From: Streptomyces sp. NBC_00306
Lineage (GTDB): Bacteria; Actinomycetota; Actinomycetes; Streptomycetales; Streptomycetaceae
NCBI RefSeq assembly: GCF_036169555.1
Contig: NZ_CP108032.1
Coordinates: 5,828,001-5,892,000, forward strand
DNA: 64,000 bases
Reading direction: 5' to 3'
Part shown: piece by piece, positions 17,248 to 26,245 of the stretch
How the letters are laid out: every line of letters starts with the position of its first letter
Numbering within the stretch: position 1 is the stretch's first letter
Position numbers and translations under genes: made by a program
The notes under the pieces: model-generated
What the model was told of the DNA's origin: nothing
Databases searched by the model: none
The model's input: only the letters and a program-made list of their open reading frames with translations

Positions 17248-18298
17248 CCGTGGGCGTCGCGCCAGCCACCGATCCGACACCCGGCTGCCGACCGGGACCC
17301 GGCCGACCAACGGCTCCCGGTCCCTGCCGGGCCGGGCCGAGCGGCGCCGGCTCGCGCAGAAGGTGAAACGCAAGCGCCGTCGTTCCGCCGTCAAGGAGAT
17401 ACCCCTCCTCATCACCGTGGCGCTGATGATCGCGCTGGTGCTGAAGACGTTCCTGGTGCAGGCGTTCGTGATCCCGTCGGGCTCGATGGAGCAGACGATC
17501 CGCATCCAGGACCGTGTGCTGGTGGACAAGCTCACGCCGTGGTTCGGCTCCAAGCCCGAGCGCGGTGACGTCGTCGTCTTCAAGGACCCCGGCGGCTGGC
17601 TCCAGGACGAGCAGAACCCGTCGACGACCGAGGATCCGATCGTCGTCAAGCAGGTCAAACAGGGTCTGACCTTCATCGGGCTGCTGCCGTCGGACGACGA
17701 GCAGGACCTGATCAAGCGAGTGGTCGCGGTCGGCGGGGACACCGTCAAGTGCTGCGACAAGGACGGTCGCGTCACGGTCAACGGGACCCCGCTCATCGAG
17801 CCCTATCTGAACCCCGGAAACGTTCCTTCGACGCTGAAGTTCGAGGTCGCCGTACCCAAGGGCCGGATCTTCGTGATGGGTGACCATCGCGCCAACTCGG
17901 CCGACTCGCGCTTCCACCTCGACGAGAAGGACCGGGGCACGGTCTCCGAGGACGAGGTCGTCGGGCGCGCGGTCGTGATCGCCTGGCCCATCGGTCACTG
18001 GCGCAAACTGGAAGAGCCGGAGACATACGCATCGGTCCCGAACGCGCGTGCCGGTGCGACCGGGGCGCTCGGAGCTCCGAATAGTGTGTCCCCTCAGGAT
18101 CGGAACGGATTGATCCTGCTCCCGAGCCCTGCGGAACTCCCGCTCGTTATGGGAGTGGTGGGCCTGCTTCTCCTTCGGGGCAGGCGGTACGCACGGAGAC
18201 AGGAGTGGATGTGGGGGATGTGGCGGTCGGCGCACGATCCGGACACGGACAGCCGGAGGACAGGCCGGGCGGGCACGCCGAGCCACCCGCGGAAATGA
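17240..18298 (+). CDS. sipX: Type I signal peptidase SipX
   Basis: The 352-residue signal peptidase has a strongly basic N-terminus, a membrane helix near residues 55-75, the catalytic Ser in VIPSGSMEQTI, the general-base Lys in DLIKRVVAVGGD and box E GDHRANSADSR. A second hydrophobic segment (PSPAELPLVMGVVGLLLL) near the C-terminus is followed by Arg-rich residues, giving two membrane anchors. ATG 17240 overlaps the sipW stop. The last ~95 bases overlap the probable sipY start. Confidence 0.93.
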   Translation: MGNRGRRASHRSDTRLPTGTRPTNGSRSLPGRAERRRLAQKVKRKRRRSAVKEIPLLITVALMIALVLKTFLVQAFVIPSGSMEQTIRIQDRVLVDKLTPWFGSKPERGDVVVFKDPGGWLQDEQNPSTTEDPIVVKQVKQGLTFIGLLPSDDEQDLIKRVVAVGGDTVKCCDKDGRVTVNGTPLIEPYLNPGNVPSTLKFEVAVPKGRIFVMGDHRANSADSRFHLDEKDRGTVSEDEVVGRAVVIAWPIGHWRKLEEPETYASVPNARAGATGALGAPNSVSPQDRNGLILLPSPAELPLVMGVVGLLLLRGRRYARRQEWMWGMWRSAHDPDTDSRRTGRAGTPSHPRK

Positions 18299-19152
18299 CG
18301 GGCGGGAGGGCGGGCGATCCGCCGCGCGGCGACGACCACGGCGCGGACGGCGGATCGGCGGACGGCAGTGGTACGGGACAGAAGAAGCAGCGATCCTTCT
18401 GGAAGGAACTGCCGCTCCTGATCGGTATCGCGCTGCTTCTCGCGCTGCTCATCAAGACGTTCCTCGTACAGGCCTTCTCGATCCCGTCGGACTCGATGCA
18501 GGACACCCTGCAGCGCGGCGACCGGGTGCTCGTGGACAAGCTCACGCCGTGGTTCGGCTCGGAACCGGAGCGCGGTGAGGTCGTGGTCTTCCACGACCCG
18601 GGCGGCTGGCTCGACGGCGAGCCCACCCCGGCCCCGAACGTTGCGCAGAAGTTCCTCAGCTTCATCGGTCTGATGCCCTCGTCCGAGGAGAAGGACCTGA
18701 TCAAGCGGACGATCGCGGTCGCCGGTGACACGGTGGAGTGCAAGAAGGGCGGCCCGGTCAAGGTCAACGGGAAGGCGCTCGACGAGCCGTACATCTTCCC
18801 CGGGGACACCCCCTGCGACGACCAGCCGTTCGGGCCGTTCAAGGTGCCGAAGGACCGGATCTGGGTGATGGGCGACCACCGCCAGAACTCCCGGGACTCC
18901 CGGTACCACATGGAGGACGTGAACGGCGGGTTCGTGCCGGTCGACAAGGTCGTCGGACGCGCTGTCGTGGTCGCGTGGCCGCTCAACCGCTGGGCGACGC
19001 TGCCGGTACCGTCCACCTTCGACCAGCCCGGCATCAACACCGCCGCGGCGGCCGTCTCGTCGAGCGCGCCGCTGGCGATGGGCGCGGTGGGCGCCCTGCC
19101 GATCGTGCTCTGGCGCCGGCGGAGGCTGACCGGAGGGCGTACCGCCGGGTAG
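18205..19152 (+). CDS. sipY: Type I signal peptidase SipY
   Basis: This 315-residue signal peptidase has a long polar N-terminus, a membrane helix (LPLLIGIALLLALLIKTFLV), Ser in IPSDSMQDTLQRGDRV, Lys in DLIKRTIAVAGD and GDHRQNSRDSR. A C-terminal hydrophobic stretch near residues 280-300 is a probable second anchor. GTG 18205 follows GGAGACAGGA, although it overlaps sipX by 94 bases; ATG 18295, overlapping the sipX stop by 4 bases, is the alternative and would shorten the protein by 30 residues. It belongs to the sipWXY operon. Confidence 0.9.
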   Translation: MDVGDVAVGARSGHGQPEDRPGGHAEPPAEMTGGRAGDPPRGDDHGADGGSADGSGTGQKKQRSFWKELPLLIGIALLLALLIKTFLVQAFSIPSDSMQDTLQRGDRVLVDKLTPWFGSEPERGEVVVFHDPGGWLDGEPTPAPNVAQKFLSFIGLMPSSEEKDLIKRTIAVAGDTVECKKGGPVKVNGKALDEPYIFPGDTPCDDQPFGPFKVPKDRIWVMGDHRQNSRDSRYHMEDVNGGFVPVDKVVGRAVVVAWPLNRWATLPVPSTFDQPGINTAAAAVSSSAPLAMGAVGALPIVLWRRRRLTGGRTAG

Positions 19153-19225
19153 GGTGCCGTCCCAGATCGCACGAACCCCGGGCAGCGCATCCCGGGGGCG
19201 AGTCTCCGAGGTGGGGAGCGCTGGG

Positions 19226-19987
19226 ATGGGAACAGGACGTACGGATGACGGCCGCGGCCGGCTCGGCAGTGCTCTGTCGGGCGTGGCCGTGGCCGTCGGC
19301 TGTGTGCTCTTCCTCGGAGGGTTCATCTGGGGTGCCGTGGTCTATCAGCCGTACACCGTGCCCACCGACTCCATGACGCCGACCGTGCGGGTCGGGGAGC
19401 GGGTGCTGGCGGAGCGGATAGACGGCGACGAGGTGCGCCGCGGGGACATCGTCGTGTTCCGCGACTCCCAGTGGGGAGACATGCCGATGGTCAAGCGGGT
19501 CGTCGGCATCGGCGGGGACAAGGTCGCGTGCTGTGGTGACGGCGGAAAGCTGACCGTCAACGGCACGGCGATTGACGAACCGTATCTGCAGAAGAAGGGC
19601 CCGGCCTCGGGGAAGACCTTCAGTGCGACGGTCCCGCAGGGCCAGCTGTTCCTGCTCGGGGACGAGCGCATGGGGTCGCTGGACTCCCGTGTGCACCTCG
19701 AGGACCCCGGGCAGGGGTCGGTGCCCCGTTCGGCGGTGGAGGCCCGGCTGGACGCCGTGGCCTGGCCCTTGGACGGCGGGCTGCTGGAGCGGCCCGAGGG
19801 GTTCGAGGCACTGCCGGGAGGGATCTCCCGGATCGGGCCGGTGCAACTGATCGTCGGTGTGATCGTGACCGGCGCGCTGCTGATCTTCGGCGGGGCGGCG
19901 TACGGGCCGCTGGCCAAGCGGCTGTCCGGCAGGAAGCGCGGCGCGTCCGGGGGCGGGGGCAGGAAGGCGACGGCCGGTGTCGGGTGA
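19226..19987 (+). CDS. sipZ: Type I signal peptidase SipZ
   Basis: The 253-residue signal peptidase has Ser in TVPTDSMTPTVRVGERV, Lys in MVKRVVGIGGDKV and box E LGDERMGSLDSRVH, where the His of other members is replaced by Glu. It has N- and C-terminal hydrophobic anchors. ATG 19226 follows GGGGAG; an in-frame GTG at 19154 is less likely. In S. lividans sipZ heads a separate operon from sipWXY; here a 73-base gap before it and an 11-base overlap with the NUDIX gene agree with that. Confidence 0.92.
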   Translation: MGTGRTDDGRGRLGSALSGVAVAVGCVLFLGGFIWGAVVYQPYTVPTDSMTPTVRVGERVLAERIDGDEVRRGDIVVFRDSQWGDMPMVKRVVGIGGDKVACCGDGGKLTVNGTAIDEPYLQKKGPASGKTFSATVPQGQLFLLGDERMGSLDSRVHLEDPGQGSVPRSAVEARLDAVAWPLDGGLLERPEGFEALPGGISRIGPVQLIVGVIVTGALLIFGGAAYGPLAKRLSGRKRGASGGGGRKATAGVG

Positions 19988-20585
19988 CGATCTCGGACGG
20001 GTTCCCGGACCGGTCTCGGAGGGTTCCGGGGGCGGCGGGGATCTTGGGAGCGGCGAGACTTTCTCGGGTGCCGCCGGTGGCGAGGGTCTGCCGGGCTCCG
20101 GGGGCGAGCTGCGGAGGGTCGCACGGGTCGTCCTGCTGGACCCCGAGGACCGGATTCTGCTGATGCACGGCTTCGAGCCCGACGATCCGGCCCACACCTG
20201 GTGGTTCACACCCGGGGGCGGGCTGGAGGGCGACGAGACCCGTGAGGAGGCGGCCCGGCGGGAGCTGGTGGAGGAGACCGGGATCACGGAGGTGGAACTG
20301 GGGCCCGTTCTGTGGCGCCGGACCTGCTCGTTCCCCTTCGCCGGACGCCGCTGGGACCAGGACGAGTGGTACTTCCTCGCGCGTACGGAGCAGACGTCGA
20401 CCGATACGCGCGGTCTCACGGAGCTGGAGCGACGCAGTGTCACGGGTCTGAGGTGGTGGACCTCCGCCGAACTGTCGGCGGCGCGTGAGACGGTGTATCC
20501 GACCAGGCTCGCCGAGCTGCTGCGCACGCTGCTCGACGAGGGTCCTCCGAGTACACCGGTGGTCCTGGCCCCAGAAGTGGTCTAG
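19977..20585 (+). CDS. NUDIX hydrolase
   Basis: NUDIX enzymes cleave nucleoside diphosphate derivatives. The 202-residue protein has a complete NUDIX box, GGLEGDETREEAARRELVEE followed by TGI, within the usual fold. The first ~40 residues are Gly-rich and probably disordered. GTG 19977 overlaps the end of sipZ by 11 bases, so the two are likely co-translated. The substrate is unknown. Confidence 0.9.
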   Translation: MSGDDLGRVPGPVSEGSGGGGDLGSGETFSGAAGGEGLPGSGGELRRVARVVLLDPEDRILLMHGFEPDDPAHTWWFTPGGGLEGDETREEAARRELVEETGITEVELGPVLWRRTCSFPFAGRRWDQDEWYFLARTEQTSTDTRGLTELERRSVTGLRWWTSAELSAARETVYPTRLAELLRTLLDEGPPSTPVVLAPEVV

Positions 20586-20639
20586 GGGTCCCAGGGCTGT
20601 CGCACAATAGGGGGACGCACGGCTGAAGGGGAACATGCC

Positions 20640-20948
20640 ATGAGCGCCGAGGACCTCGAGAAGTACGAGACCGAGATGGAGCTGAAGCTCTACCGGGAGT
20701 ACCGAGACGTCGTCGGGCTGTTCAAGTACGTGATCGAGACCGAGCGTCGTTTCTACCTCACCAACGACTACGAAATGCAGGTCCACTCGGTGCAGGGCGA
20801 GGTCTTCTTCGAGGTCTCGATGGCCGACGCCTGGGTCTGGGACATGTACCGACCGGCCAGATTCGTCAAGCAGGTACGGGTACTCACGTTCAAGGACGTG
20901 AATATCGAGGAGCTCAACAAGAGCGATCTCGAACTTCCGAGTGGCTGA
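20640..20948 (+). CDS. DUF2469 family protein
   Basis: This 102-residue acidic protein is a very conserved actinobacterial small protein of unknown function (MSAEDLEKYETEMELKLYRE). Its aromatic-rich centre (FYLTNDYEMQVHS, ADAWVWDMYRPARFV) is typical of the family. It has a clear GAAGGGGAA site. It is followed by DnaA-box-like sequences and by yraN, the usual neighbours. Confidence 0.92.
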   Translation: MSAEDLEKYETEMELKLYREYRDVVGLFKYVIETERRFYLTNDYEMQVHSVQGEVFFEVSMADAWVWDMYRPARFVKQVRVLTFKDVNIEELNKSDLELPSG

Positions 20949-20949
20949 G

Positions 20950-20986
20950 TTTTCCACAAGGGGCGAGTTGTCCACCAAGATCCACA
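20950..20986 (+). promoter_or_regulatory. Cluster of three DnaA-box-like nonamers
   Basis: TTTTCCACA (20950), TTGTCCACC (20968) and AGATCCACA (20978) lie in the same orientation within 37 bases. The Streptomyces DnaA box is close to TTGTCCACA; these differ by one, one and two bases. They occupy the gap between DUF2469 and yraN. They might titrate DnaA or regulate the neighbours, or be chance. Confidence 0.4.
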
Positions 20987-21032
20987 CGTGAGGATCTGAA
21001 GCGTCACAGTCGGTGCCGGAGGTGGTGCCGAG

Positions 21033-21395
21033 ATGAACGCTACGGGGGCACTGGGACGGTACGGCGAGGAGTTGGCGGCGCGGCTGCTGACCGAGGCCGG
21101 CATGACGCTTCTCGCGAGGAACTGGCGGTGCGGGCGGACGGGCGAGATCGACATCGTCGCCCGGGACGGCGACCTGCTGGTCGTCTGTGAGGTCAAGACC
21201 CGCCGAGCGGGGCCCTTCGAGCATCCGATGGCCGCGGTCACGCCCACGAAGGCGGACCGCCTCAGACGGCTGGCCGAATGCTGGCTGGAGCGGCACGGCG
21301 GCCCGCCGCCGGGCGGGGTGCGCATCGACCTGGTGGGCGTGACGCTGCCCCGCCGCGGTGCGCCCGTCGTGGAGCACGCCCGGGGGGTGGCCTGA
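21033..21395 (+). CDS. YraN family protein (UPF0102, predicted endonuclease fold)
   Basis: The 120-residue protein has the YraN pattern: GRYGEELAARLLTEAGM, GEIDIVARDGDLLVVCEVKT and a conserved R/K-rich end. The E...D...EVK arrangement is that of a restriction-endonuclease-like nuclease fold (Holliday junction resolvase-related), but activity is not shown for most members. A GGAGG site precedes it. Its stop overlaps the comM-like ATG by one base (TGATG). Confidence 0.92.
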   Translation: MNATGALGRYGEELAARLLTEAGMTLLARNWRCGRTGEIDIVARDGDLLVVCEVKTRRAGPFEHPMAAVTPTKADRLRRLAECWLERHGGPPPGGVRIDLVGVTLPRRGAPVVEHARGVA

Positions 21396-23011
21396 TGGGG
21401 TTCGCGCGAGCGTGTTCGGTGGCGCTGGTCGGCGTCGAAGGCGTGGTGGTGGAGGTCCAGGCGGACCTGGAGCCGGGCGTCGCGGCGTTCACCCTGGTCG
21501 GACTGCCGGACAAGAGTCTGGTGGAGAGCCGCGACCGGGTCAGGGCCGCGGTGGTGAACTCGGGCGGCGAGTGGCCGCAGAAGAAGCTCACGGTGGGTCT
21601 CAGCCCGGCATCCGTGCCCAAGGGCGGCAGCGGTTTCGACCTCGCCGTGGCGATGGCCGTCCTCGGGGCGTCGGAGCGGGTCGACCCGAAGGCCATCGCC
21701 GATCTGGTGCTGATCGGGGAACTGGGGCTGGACGGCCGGGTGCGGCCCGTGCGAGGCGTGCTCCCCGCCGTCCTCGCCGCCGCCGAAGCGGGATACCGGC
21801 AGGTGGTCGTACCGGAGCAGACCGCGGGGGAGGCCCGGCTGGTCCCCGGAGTCTCGGTTCTCGGGGTCAGAAGTCTGCGGCAGCTGATCGCGGTGCTGAG
21901 CGACGAGCCGGTCCCGGAGGAGGAACCGGTGCCCGAGGGCAGTCCGGATCCGATACTGGCCGGGTTGATGGTGCCCGGGGCCGGCGTCGGCACGGGTCTC
22001 GCGCCGGAGGCCGTGGACGGGCCCGACCTCGCCGATGTCGCGGGCCAGTGGGCGGCGCGGACGGCGCTGGAGGTCGCGGCGGCGGGCGGCCACCATCTGA
22101 TGCTGTACGGCCCGCCCGGTGCGGGGAAGACGATGCTGGCGGAGCGGCTTCCCGGCGTACTGCCGCCGCTGACGCGACAGGAGTCCCTCGAAGTCACGGC
22201 GGTGCACTCGGTGGCCGGCATCCTGCCGCCCGGCGAACCGCTGGTGCGCAGAGCGCCCTACTGCGCACCCCACCACTCGGCGACCATGCAGTCGCTCGTC
22301 GGCGGCGGGAACGGGCTGCCGAGGCCAGGGGCCGTGTCGCTGGCACACCGCGGCGTGCTGTTCCTCGACGAGACGCCCGAGTTCTCCGGCAAGGCACTGG
22401 ACGCCCTGCGTCAGCCGCTCGAGTCGGGCCATGTCGTGGTGGCGCGCGCCGCGGGCGTGGTCCGGCTGCCGGCGCGCTTTCTGATGGTCCTCGCGGCCAA
22501 TCCGTGCCCCTGCGGGCGGCACACCTTGCAGGGCATTGGCTGCGAGTGCCCGCCGTCGGCCGTCCGCCGCTATCAGGCACGTCTGTCCGGACCTCTGCTC
22601 GACCGCGTGGATCTGCGGGTCGAGGTGGAACCGGTCAACCGCAGCGACCTGCTCGGTCCGGGCGGACGGGGCGAGCCGACAGCGGTGGTCGCGGAGCGGG
22701 TGCTGGCGGCGAGACAGCGTGCCGCAGCCCGGCTGCGGGACACCCCCTGGAACGTCAACAGTGACGTGCCGGGGCACGAACTGCGGACCCGCTGGGTCGT
22801 CGCCCCCGGCGCCCTGCACGCCGCCGAGCGCGACATGGAGCGCGGACTGCTCACAGCGCGTGGGCTGGACCGGGTTCTGCGGGTGGCCTGGACGATCGCG
22901 GACCTCGCCGGGCACGACAGGCCACAGCCCCAGGACGTCGATCTGGCCCTGGAACTGCGCACCGGAGTCTCGCGCGGTGCGCCGATGCCGACCGGTGGAG
23001 GAGGGCTGTGA
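21395..23011 (+). CDS. ComM/YifB-type Mg-chelatase-like AAA+ ATPase
   Basis: The 538-residue protein has an N-terminal Lon-like domain (GLPDKSLVESRDRVRAAVVN, SVPKGGSGFDLAVAMAVLG), the Walker A GPPGAGKTMLAERLP near residue 240, Walker B VLFLDETPEF, and a C-terminal Mg-chelatase domain with a Cys set (NPCPCGRHTLQGIGCECPPS). ComM is a branch-migration helicase in transformation of other bacteria. It is sandwiched between yraN and dprA with overlapping ends, so it is likely one DNA-processing operon. Confidence 0.93.
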   Translation: MGFARACSVALVGVEGVVVEVQADLEPGVAAFTLVGLPDKSLVESRDRVRAAVVNSGGEWPQKKLTVGLSPASVPKGGSGFDLAVAMAVLGASERVDPKAIADLVLIGELGLDGRVRPVRGVLPAVLAAAEAGYRQVVVPEQTAGEARLVPGVSVLGVRSLRQLIAVLSDEPVPEEEPVPEGSPDPILAGLMVPGAGVGTGLAPEAVDGPDLADVAGQWAARTALEVAAAGGHHLMLYGPPGAGKTMLAERLPGVLPPLTRQESLEVTAVHSVAGILPPGEPLVRRAPYCAPHHSATMQSLVGGGNGLPRPGAVSLAHRGVLFLDETPEFSGKALDALRQPLESGHVVVARAAGVVRLPARFLMVLAANPCPCGRHTLQGIGCECPPSAVRRYQARLSGPLLDRVDLRVEVEPVNRSDLLGPGGRGEPTAVVAERVLAARQRAAARLRDTPWNVNSDVPGHELRTRWVVAPGALHAAERDMERGLLTARGLDRVLRVAWTIADLAGHDRPQPQDVDLALELRTGVSRGAPMPTGGGGL

Positions 23012-24186
23012 TGCGGGACGGCGGCTCGTCGGTGGGGGACGACGAGCGCATCGCCCGGGCCGCCCTCACCCGGGTGATCGAGCCGGGGGACGAACGCGGC
23101 GGACGGTGGCTGGCCGAGATGGGCCCCCTCGAACTCATGGCCCGTCTCACCGCACCCGGGCCCGACGACGTACCGCTGCCGGGCGCGTCACCGCGCCGGG
23201 TGGCGAGCTACCGCATACGGGCGGCGGCGGTCGATCCGCTGCGCGATCTGGAGGCCGTGGCCTCGTTCGGCGGCCGGTTCATCTGTCCGGGGGAGGGGGA
23301 GTGGCCGACCCAGCTGGACGACCTCGGCGATGCCAGACCCGTGGGGCTGTGGGTCCGGGGGCGCCCTGACCTGCGGAAATGGGCTCTGCGGTCGGTCGCG
23401 GTGGTCGGCGCTCGGGCCTGCACGCCGTACGGGGCGCACATGGCCGCCGGCCTCGCCTCGGGGCTGGCCGAGCGGGGCTGGGTCGTGGTGTCGGGTGCGG
23501 CCTTCGGGGTCGACGGCTCGGCTCATCGCGGCGCACTGGCGGCAGGCGGTGCCACGGTTGCCGTGCTGGCCTGCGGCGTGAACGTCGCCTACCCGCGGGG
23601 CCACACCGAGTTGCTGGGACGGATCGCCGAACAGGGCCTGGTCGTCGGGGAGTTGCCGCCGAGTGACCATCCGACGCCGAGCAGGTTCATCCTCCGGAAC
23701 CGGGTGATCGCCGCCCTGACCCGGGGCACGGTCGTGGTCGAGGCCGAGTACCGCAGCGGATCGCTGGCCACGGCCCGCAGCGCCCAGAGACTGGGCCGCC
23801 ACACCATGGGGGTGCCCGGACCGGCGACCAGCGGCCTCTCGGGCGGTGTGCACGAACTGCTGCGTGGCGAGGCAGTGCTGGTCACCGACGCCGACGAAGT
23901 CGCCGAGCTGGTCGGAGAGATCGGAGAGCTGGCGCCCGAGCGGCGCGGCCCGGTGCTGCCGCGCGATGCGCTGGATCCCCTCAGCGCACGGGTCCTTGAC
24001 GTTCTGCCGGCGAGTGGCGCGGTCGACGGCGGGCGGATCGCCCACGACGCCGGAGTCACCCCGGACGAGGCGCTCGGCAGGCTGTACGAACTGCAGGCCC
24101 TGGGATTTGTCGAACGGCACGGAGAGGGCTGGCAGTTGACGCACACCGCCGGCCGGCGGTCGAACGCGCGGCGAGGCGGTCCTTGA
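23008..24186 (+). CDS. dprA: DNA-processing protein DprA/Smf
   Basis: DprA loads RecA onto incoming single-stranded DNA in transformation; its role in Streptomyces is unclear. The 392-residue protein has the Rossmann-like DprA core: VAVVGARACTPYG, VVSGAAFGVDGSAHRGAL, the FILRNRVIAALTRGTVVVEA block, and a winged-helix-like C-terminus. GTG 23008 and ATG 23011 are adjacent possible starts after GGAGGAGGG; both overlap the previous gene. In this genome whiG follows directly. Confidence 0.93.
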   Translation: MMRDGGSSVGDDERIARAALTRVIEPGDERGGRWLAEMGPLELMARLTAPGPDDVPLPGASPRRVASYRIRAAAVDPLRDLEAVASFGGRFICPGEGEWPTQLDDLGDARPVGLWVRGRPDLRKWALRSVAVVGARACTPYGAHMAAGLASGLAERGWVVVSGAAFGVDGSAHRGALAAGGATVAVLACGVNVAYPRGHTELLGRIAEQGLVVGELPPSDHPTPSRFILRNRVIAALTRGTVVVEAEYRSGSLATARSAQRLGRHTMGVPGPATSGLSGGVHELLRGEAVLVTDADEVAELVGEIGELAPERRGPVLPRDALDPLSARVLDVLPASGAVDGGRIAHDAGVTPDEALGRLYELQALGFVERHGEGWQLTHTAGRRSNARRGGP

Positions 24187-24435
24187 CCTGGAGCATTCGG
24201 GTGAAATGGTGTGAGCGATGACCTCCGCAGGCCTGTTGTTGACACCGGAAGGACCGGCGCGTGCCGTGCTCGCGCCGGTTCGAAGGTGTGGCCGATGGCT
24301 GATACCTCGCACAGGTTCCAACCCCCTGCCTTCGCCCACCGCGACCGCGCAGTCACGCTACGCTCACCATTTCCGCCCCGACGCTCGTCCCCCTTCACTC
24401 CCCTCCCCCCACAGCAGAACGGCTCAAGGCAACGC

Positions 24436-25272
24436 ATGCCCCAGCACACCTCCGGGTCTGACCGCGCGGCAGTGCCCCCCGCTGCCCGCGGCACCGTGCG
24501 GCCCCCCGCTCCCTCCTCCCTCGAGGAGTTGTGGCGGTCGTACAAGGACACAGGGGACGAGCGGCTGCGGGAGCAGTTGATCCTGCACTACTCACCGCTG
24601 GTGAAGTACGTCGCGGGCCGGGTGAGCGTCGGGCTCCCGTCCAATGTCGAGCAGGCGGACTTCGTGTCCTCGGGGGTCTTCGGACTCATCGACGCCATCG
24701 AGAAGTTCGACATCGAGCGGTCCATCAAATTCGAGACGTACGCGATCACCCGCATCCGCGGCGCGATGATCGACGAGCTGCGGGCCCTGGACTGGATTCC
24801 GCGCTCGGTACGGCAGAAGGCCCGCGCCGTGGAGCGCGCCTACGCCACGCTCGAAGCGCAGTTGAGACGTACCCCGTCCGAGGGTGAGGTCGCCTCCGAG
24901 ATGGGCATCGGCGTGGACGAACTGCACGCCGTTTTCAGCCAGTTGTCGCTGGCGAACGTAGTCGCCCTGGAGGAGTTGCTGCACGCCGGGGGCGAGGGCG
25001 GCGACCGGCTCAGCCTGATGGACACCCTGGAGGACACGGCCGCGGACAATCCGGTCGCGGTGGCCGAGGACCGCGAACTGCGCCGGCTGCTCGCCCGGGC
25101 CATCAACACCCTTCCCGATCGTGAGAAGACCGTCGTCACCCTCTACTACTACGAGGGGCTGACCCTTGCCGAGATCGGCAACGTCCTCGGAGTGACCGAG
25201 AGCAGGGTCAGTCAGATCCACACGAAATCGGTCCTCCAGCTGCGGGCGAAGCTCGCCGACGTGGGACGTTGA
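24436..25272 (+). CDS. whiG: Sporulation sigma factor WhiG
   Basis: WhiG is the FliA-like sigma factor that commits aerial hyphae to sporulation, transcribing whiH and whiI and held in check by RsiG. The 278-residue protein is nearly the S. coelicolor sequence: MPQHTSGSDRAA at the start, region 2 with FGLIDAIEKFDIERSIKFET, and region 4 TLAEIGNVLGVTESRVSQIH. ATG 24436 follows AAGG; the frame is open further up but not conserved. The 249 bases between dprA and this start should hold its promoter; no clear -10/-35 was found there. Confidence 0.96.
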   Translation: MPQHTSGSDRAAVPPAARGTVRPPAPSSLEELWRSYKDTGDERLREQLILHYSPLVKYVAGRVSVGLPSNVEQADFVSSGVFGLIDAIEKFDIERSIKFETYAITRIRGAMIDELRALDWIPRSVRQKARAVERAYATLEAQLRRTPSEGEVASEMGIGVDELHAVFSQLSLANVVALEELLHAGGEGGDRLSLMDTLEDTAADNPVAVAEDRELRRLLARAINTLPDREKTVVTLYYYEGLTLAEIGNVLGVTESRVSQIHTKSVLQLRAKLADVGR

Positions 25273-25318
25273 CGCCGATTCTTGCCTGCCTCCGGTGAGA
25301 CATCCGTAGAGTGGGCGC

Positions 25319-25900
25319 GTGCCAAGGATTCGAGCGGCCTCCGTGGCCGAGCACCGGACGATGCAGCGCGACGCCCTGCTGGATGCCGCGCGTTCCCTGT
25401 TGTCCGAGGGCGGGACGGAGACGCTGACCTTCCCCGCTCTCGCCGAGCGCACGGGCCTTGCCCGGTCCTCCGTGTACGAGTACTTCCGTTCGCGAGCGGC
25501 GGTCGTCGAGGAGCTCTGCGCGGTGGACTTCCCCGTGTGGGCGGCGGAGGTCGAGACCGCGATGCAGCGCGCGGACTCGGCGGAGGACAAGGTCGAGGCG
25601 TATGTGCGCCGGCAGCTGGCCCTCGTGGGGGACCGGCGGCACCGGGCCGTGGTCGCGATCTCCGCGAGCGAGCTGGACGCGGGTGCGCGGGAGAAGATCC
25701 GTGCCGCGCACGGCGGCCTGATCGCGATGATCGTCGAGGCTCTCGGCGAGCTGGGTCATGAGCAGCCCCGGCTCGCGGCCATGCTCTTGCAGGGCGTGGT
25801 GGACGCGGCGGTCCGGCGGATCGAACTGGGCGCGGCGGAGGATCCTGCGTCGGTCGCGGACGCGGCGGTGTCCATGGCGCTCCGGGGTGTGCGCGGGTAA
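25319..25900 (+). CDS. TetR family transcriptional regulator
   Basis: The 193-residue protein has an N-terminal TetR-type helix-turn-helix (RDALLDAARSLLSEGG, then LAERTGLARSSVYEYF) and a helical ligand domain. It follows whiG by 46 bases in the same direction, the usual Streptomyces order. Its ligand and targets are unknown. Translation probably starts at GTG 25319; the ribosome binding site is weak, so leaderless or near-leaderless translation is possible. Confidence 0.88.
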   Translation: MPRIRAASVAEHRTMQRDALLDAARSLLSEGGTETLTFPALAERTGLARSSVYEYFRSRAAVVEELCAVDFPVWAAEVETAMQRADSAEDKVEAYVRRQLALVGDRRHRAVVAISASELDAGAREKIRAAHGGLIAMIVEALGELGHEQPRLAAMLLQGVVDAAVRRIELGAAEDPASVADAAVSMALRGVRG

Positions 25901-26245
25901 GCCCGGCTTTCTCCTGCTGCTCCTGTGGGTCCTCCTTGTCGCCACTGCTGAACATCGACCGACCTGGTCGACCGGGCCGTTCGGGTTGAGCGGGCCGTTC
26001 GGGCCGTTCGGCGCCGCCGGGCACCTGGCGCTCGCACGCCCCACTTGTTCTGAGCGCCATCGCGGTCCAGCCGCGGCCGCGCCTCCCGCGCCCCCGTGCT
26101 TCCCGCGCTGACGCGGCCCGGAGCCGTCTCCGTCGTGCCGCTGAGTGCCGCCGTATCGCCGAAGGTCGCGGCGCCCCGCGCTCACGGCGGACAGATCTTG
26201 CCGCCCGGGCCCGCCGAAACCGCGCCGGGCCGGGCCCCCAACCCC

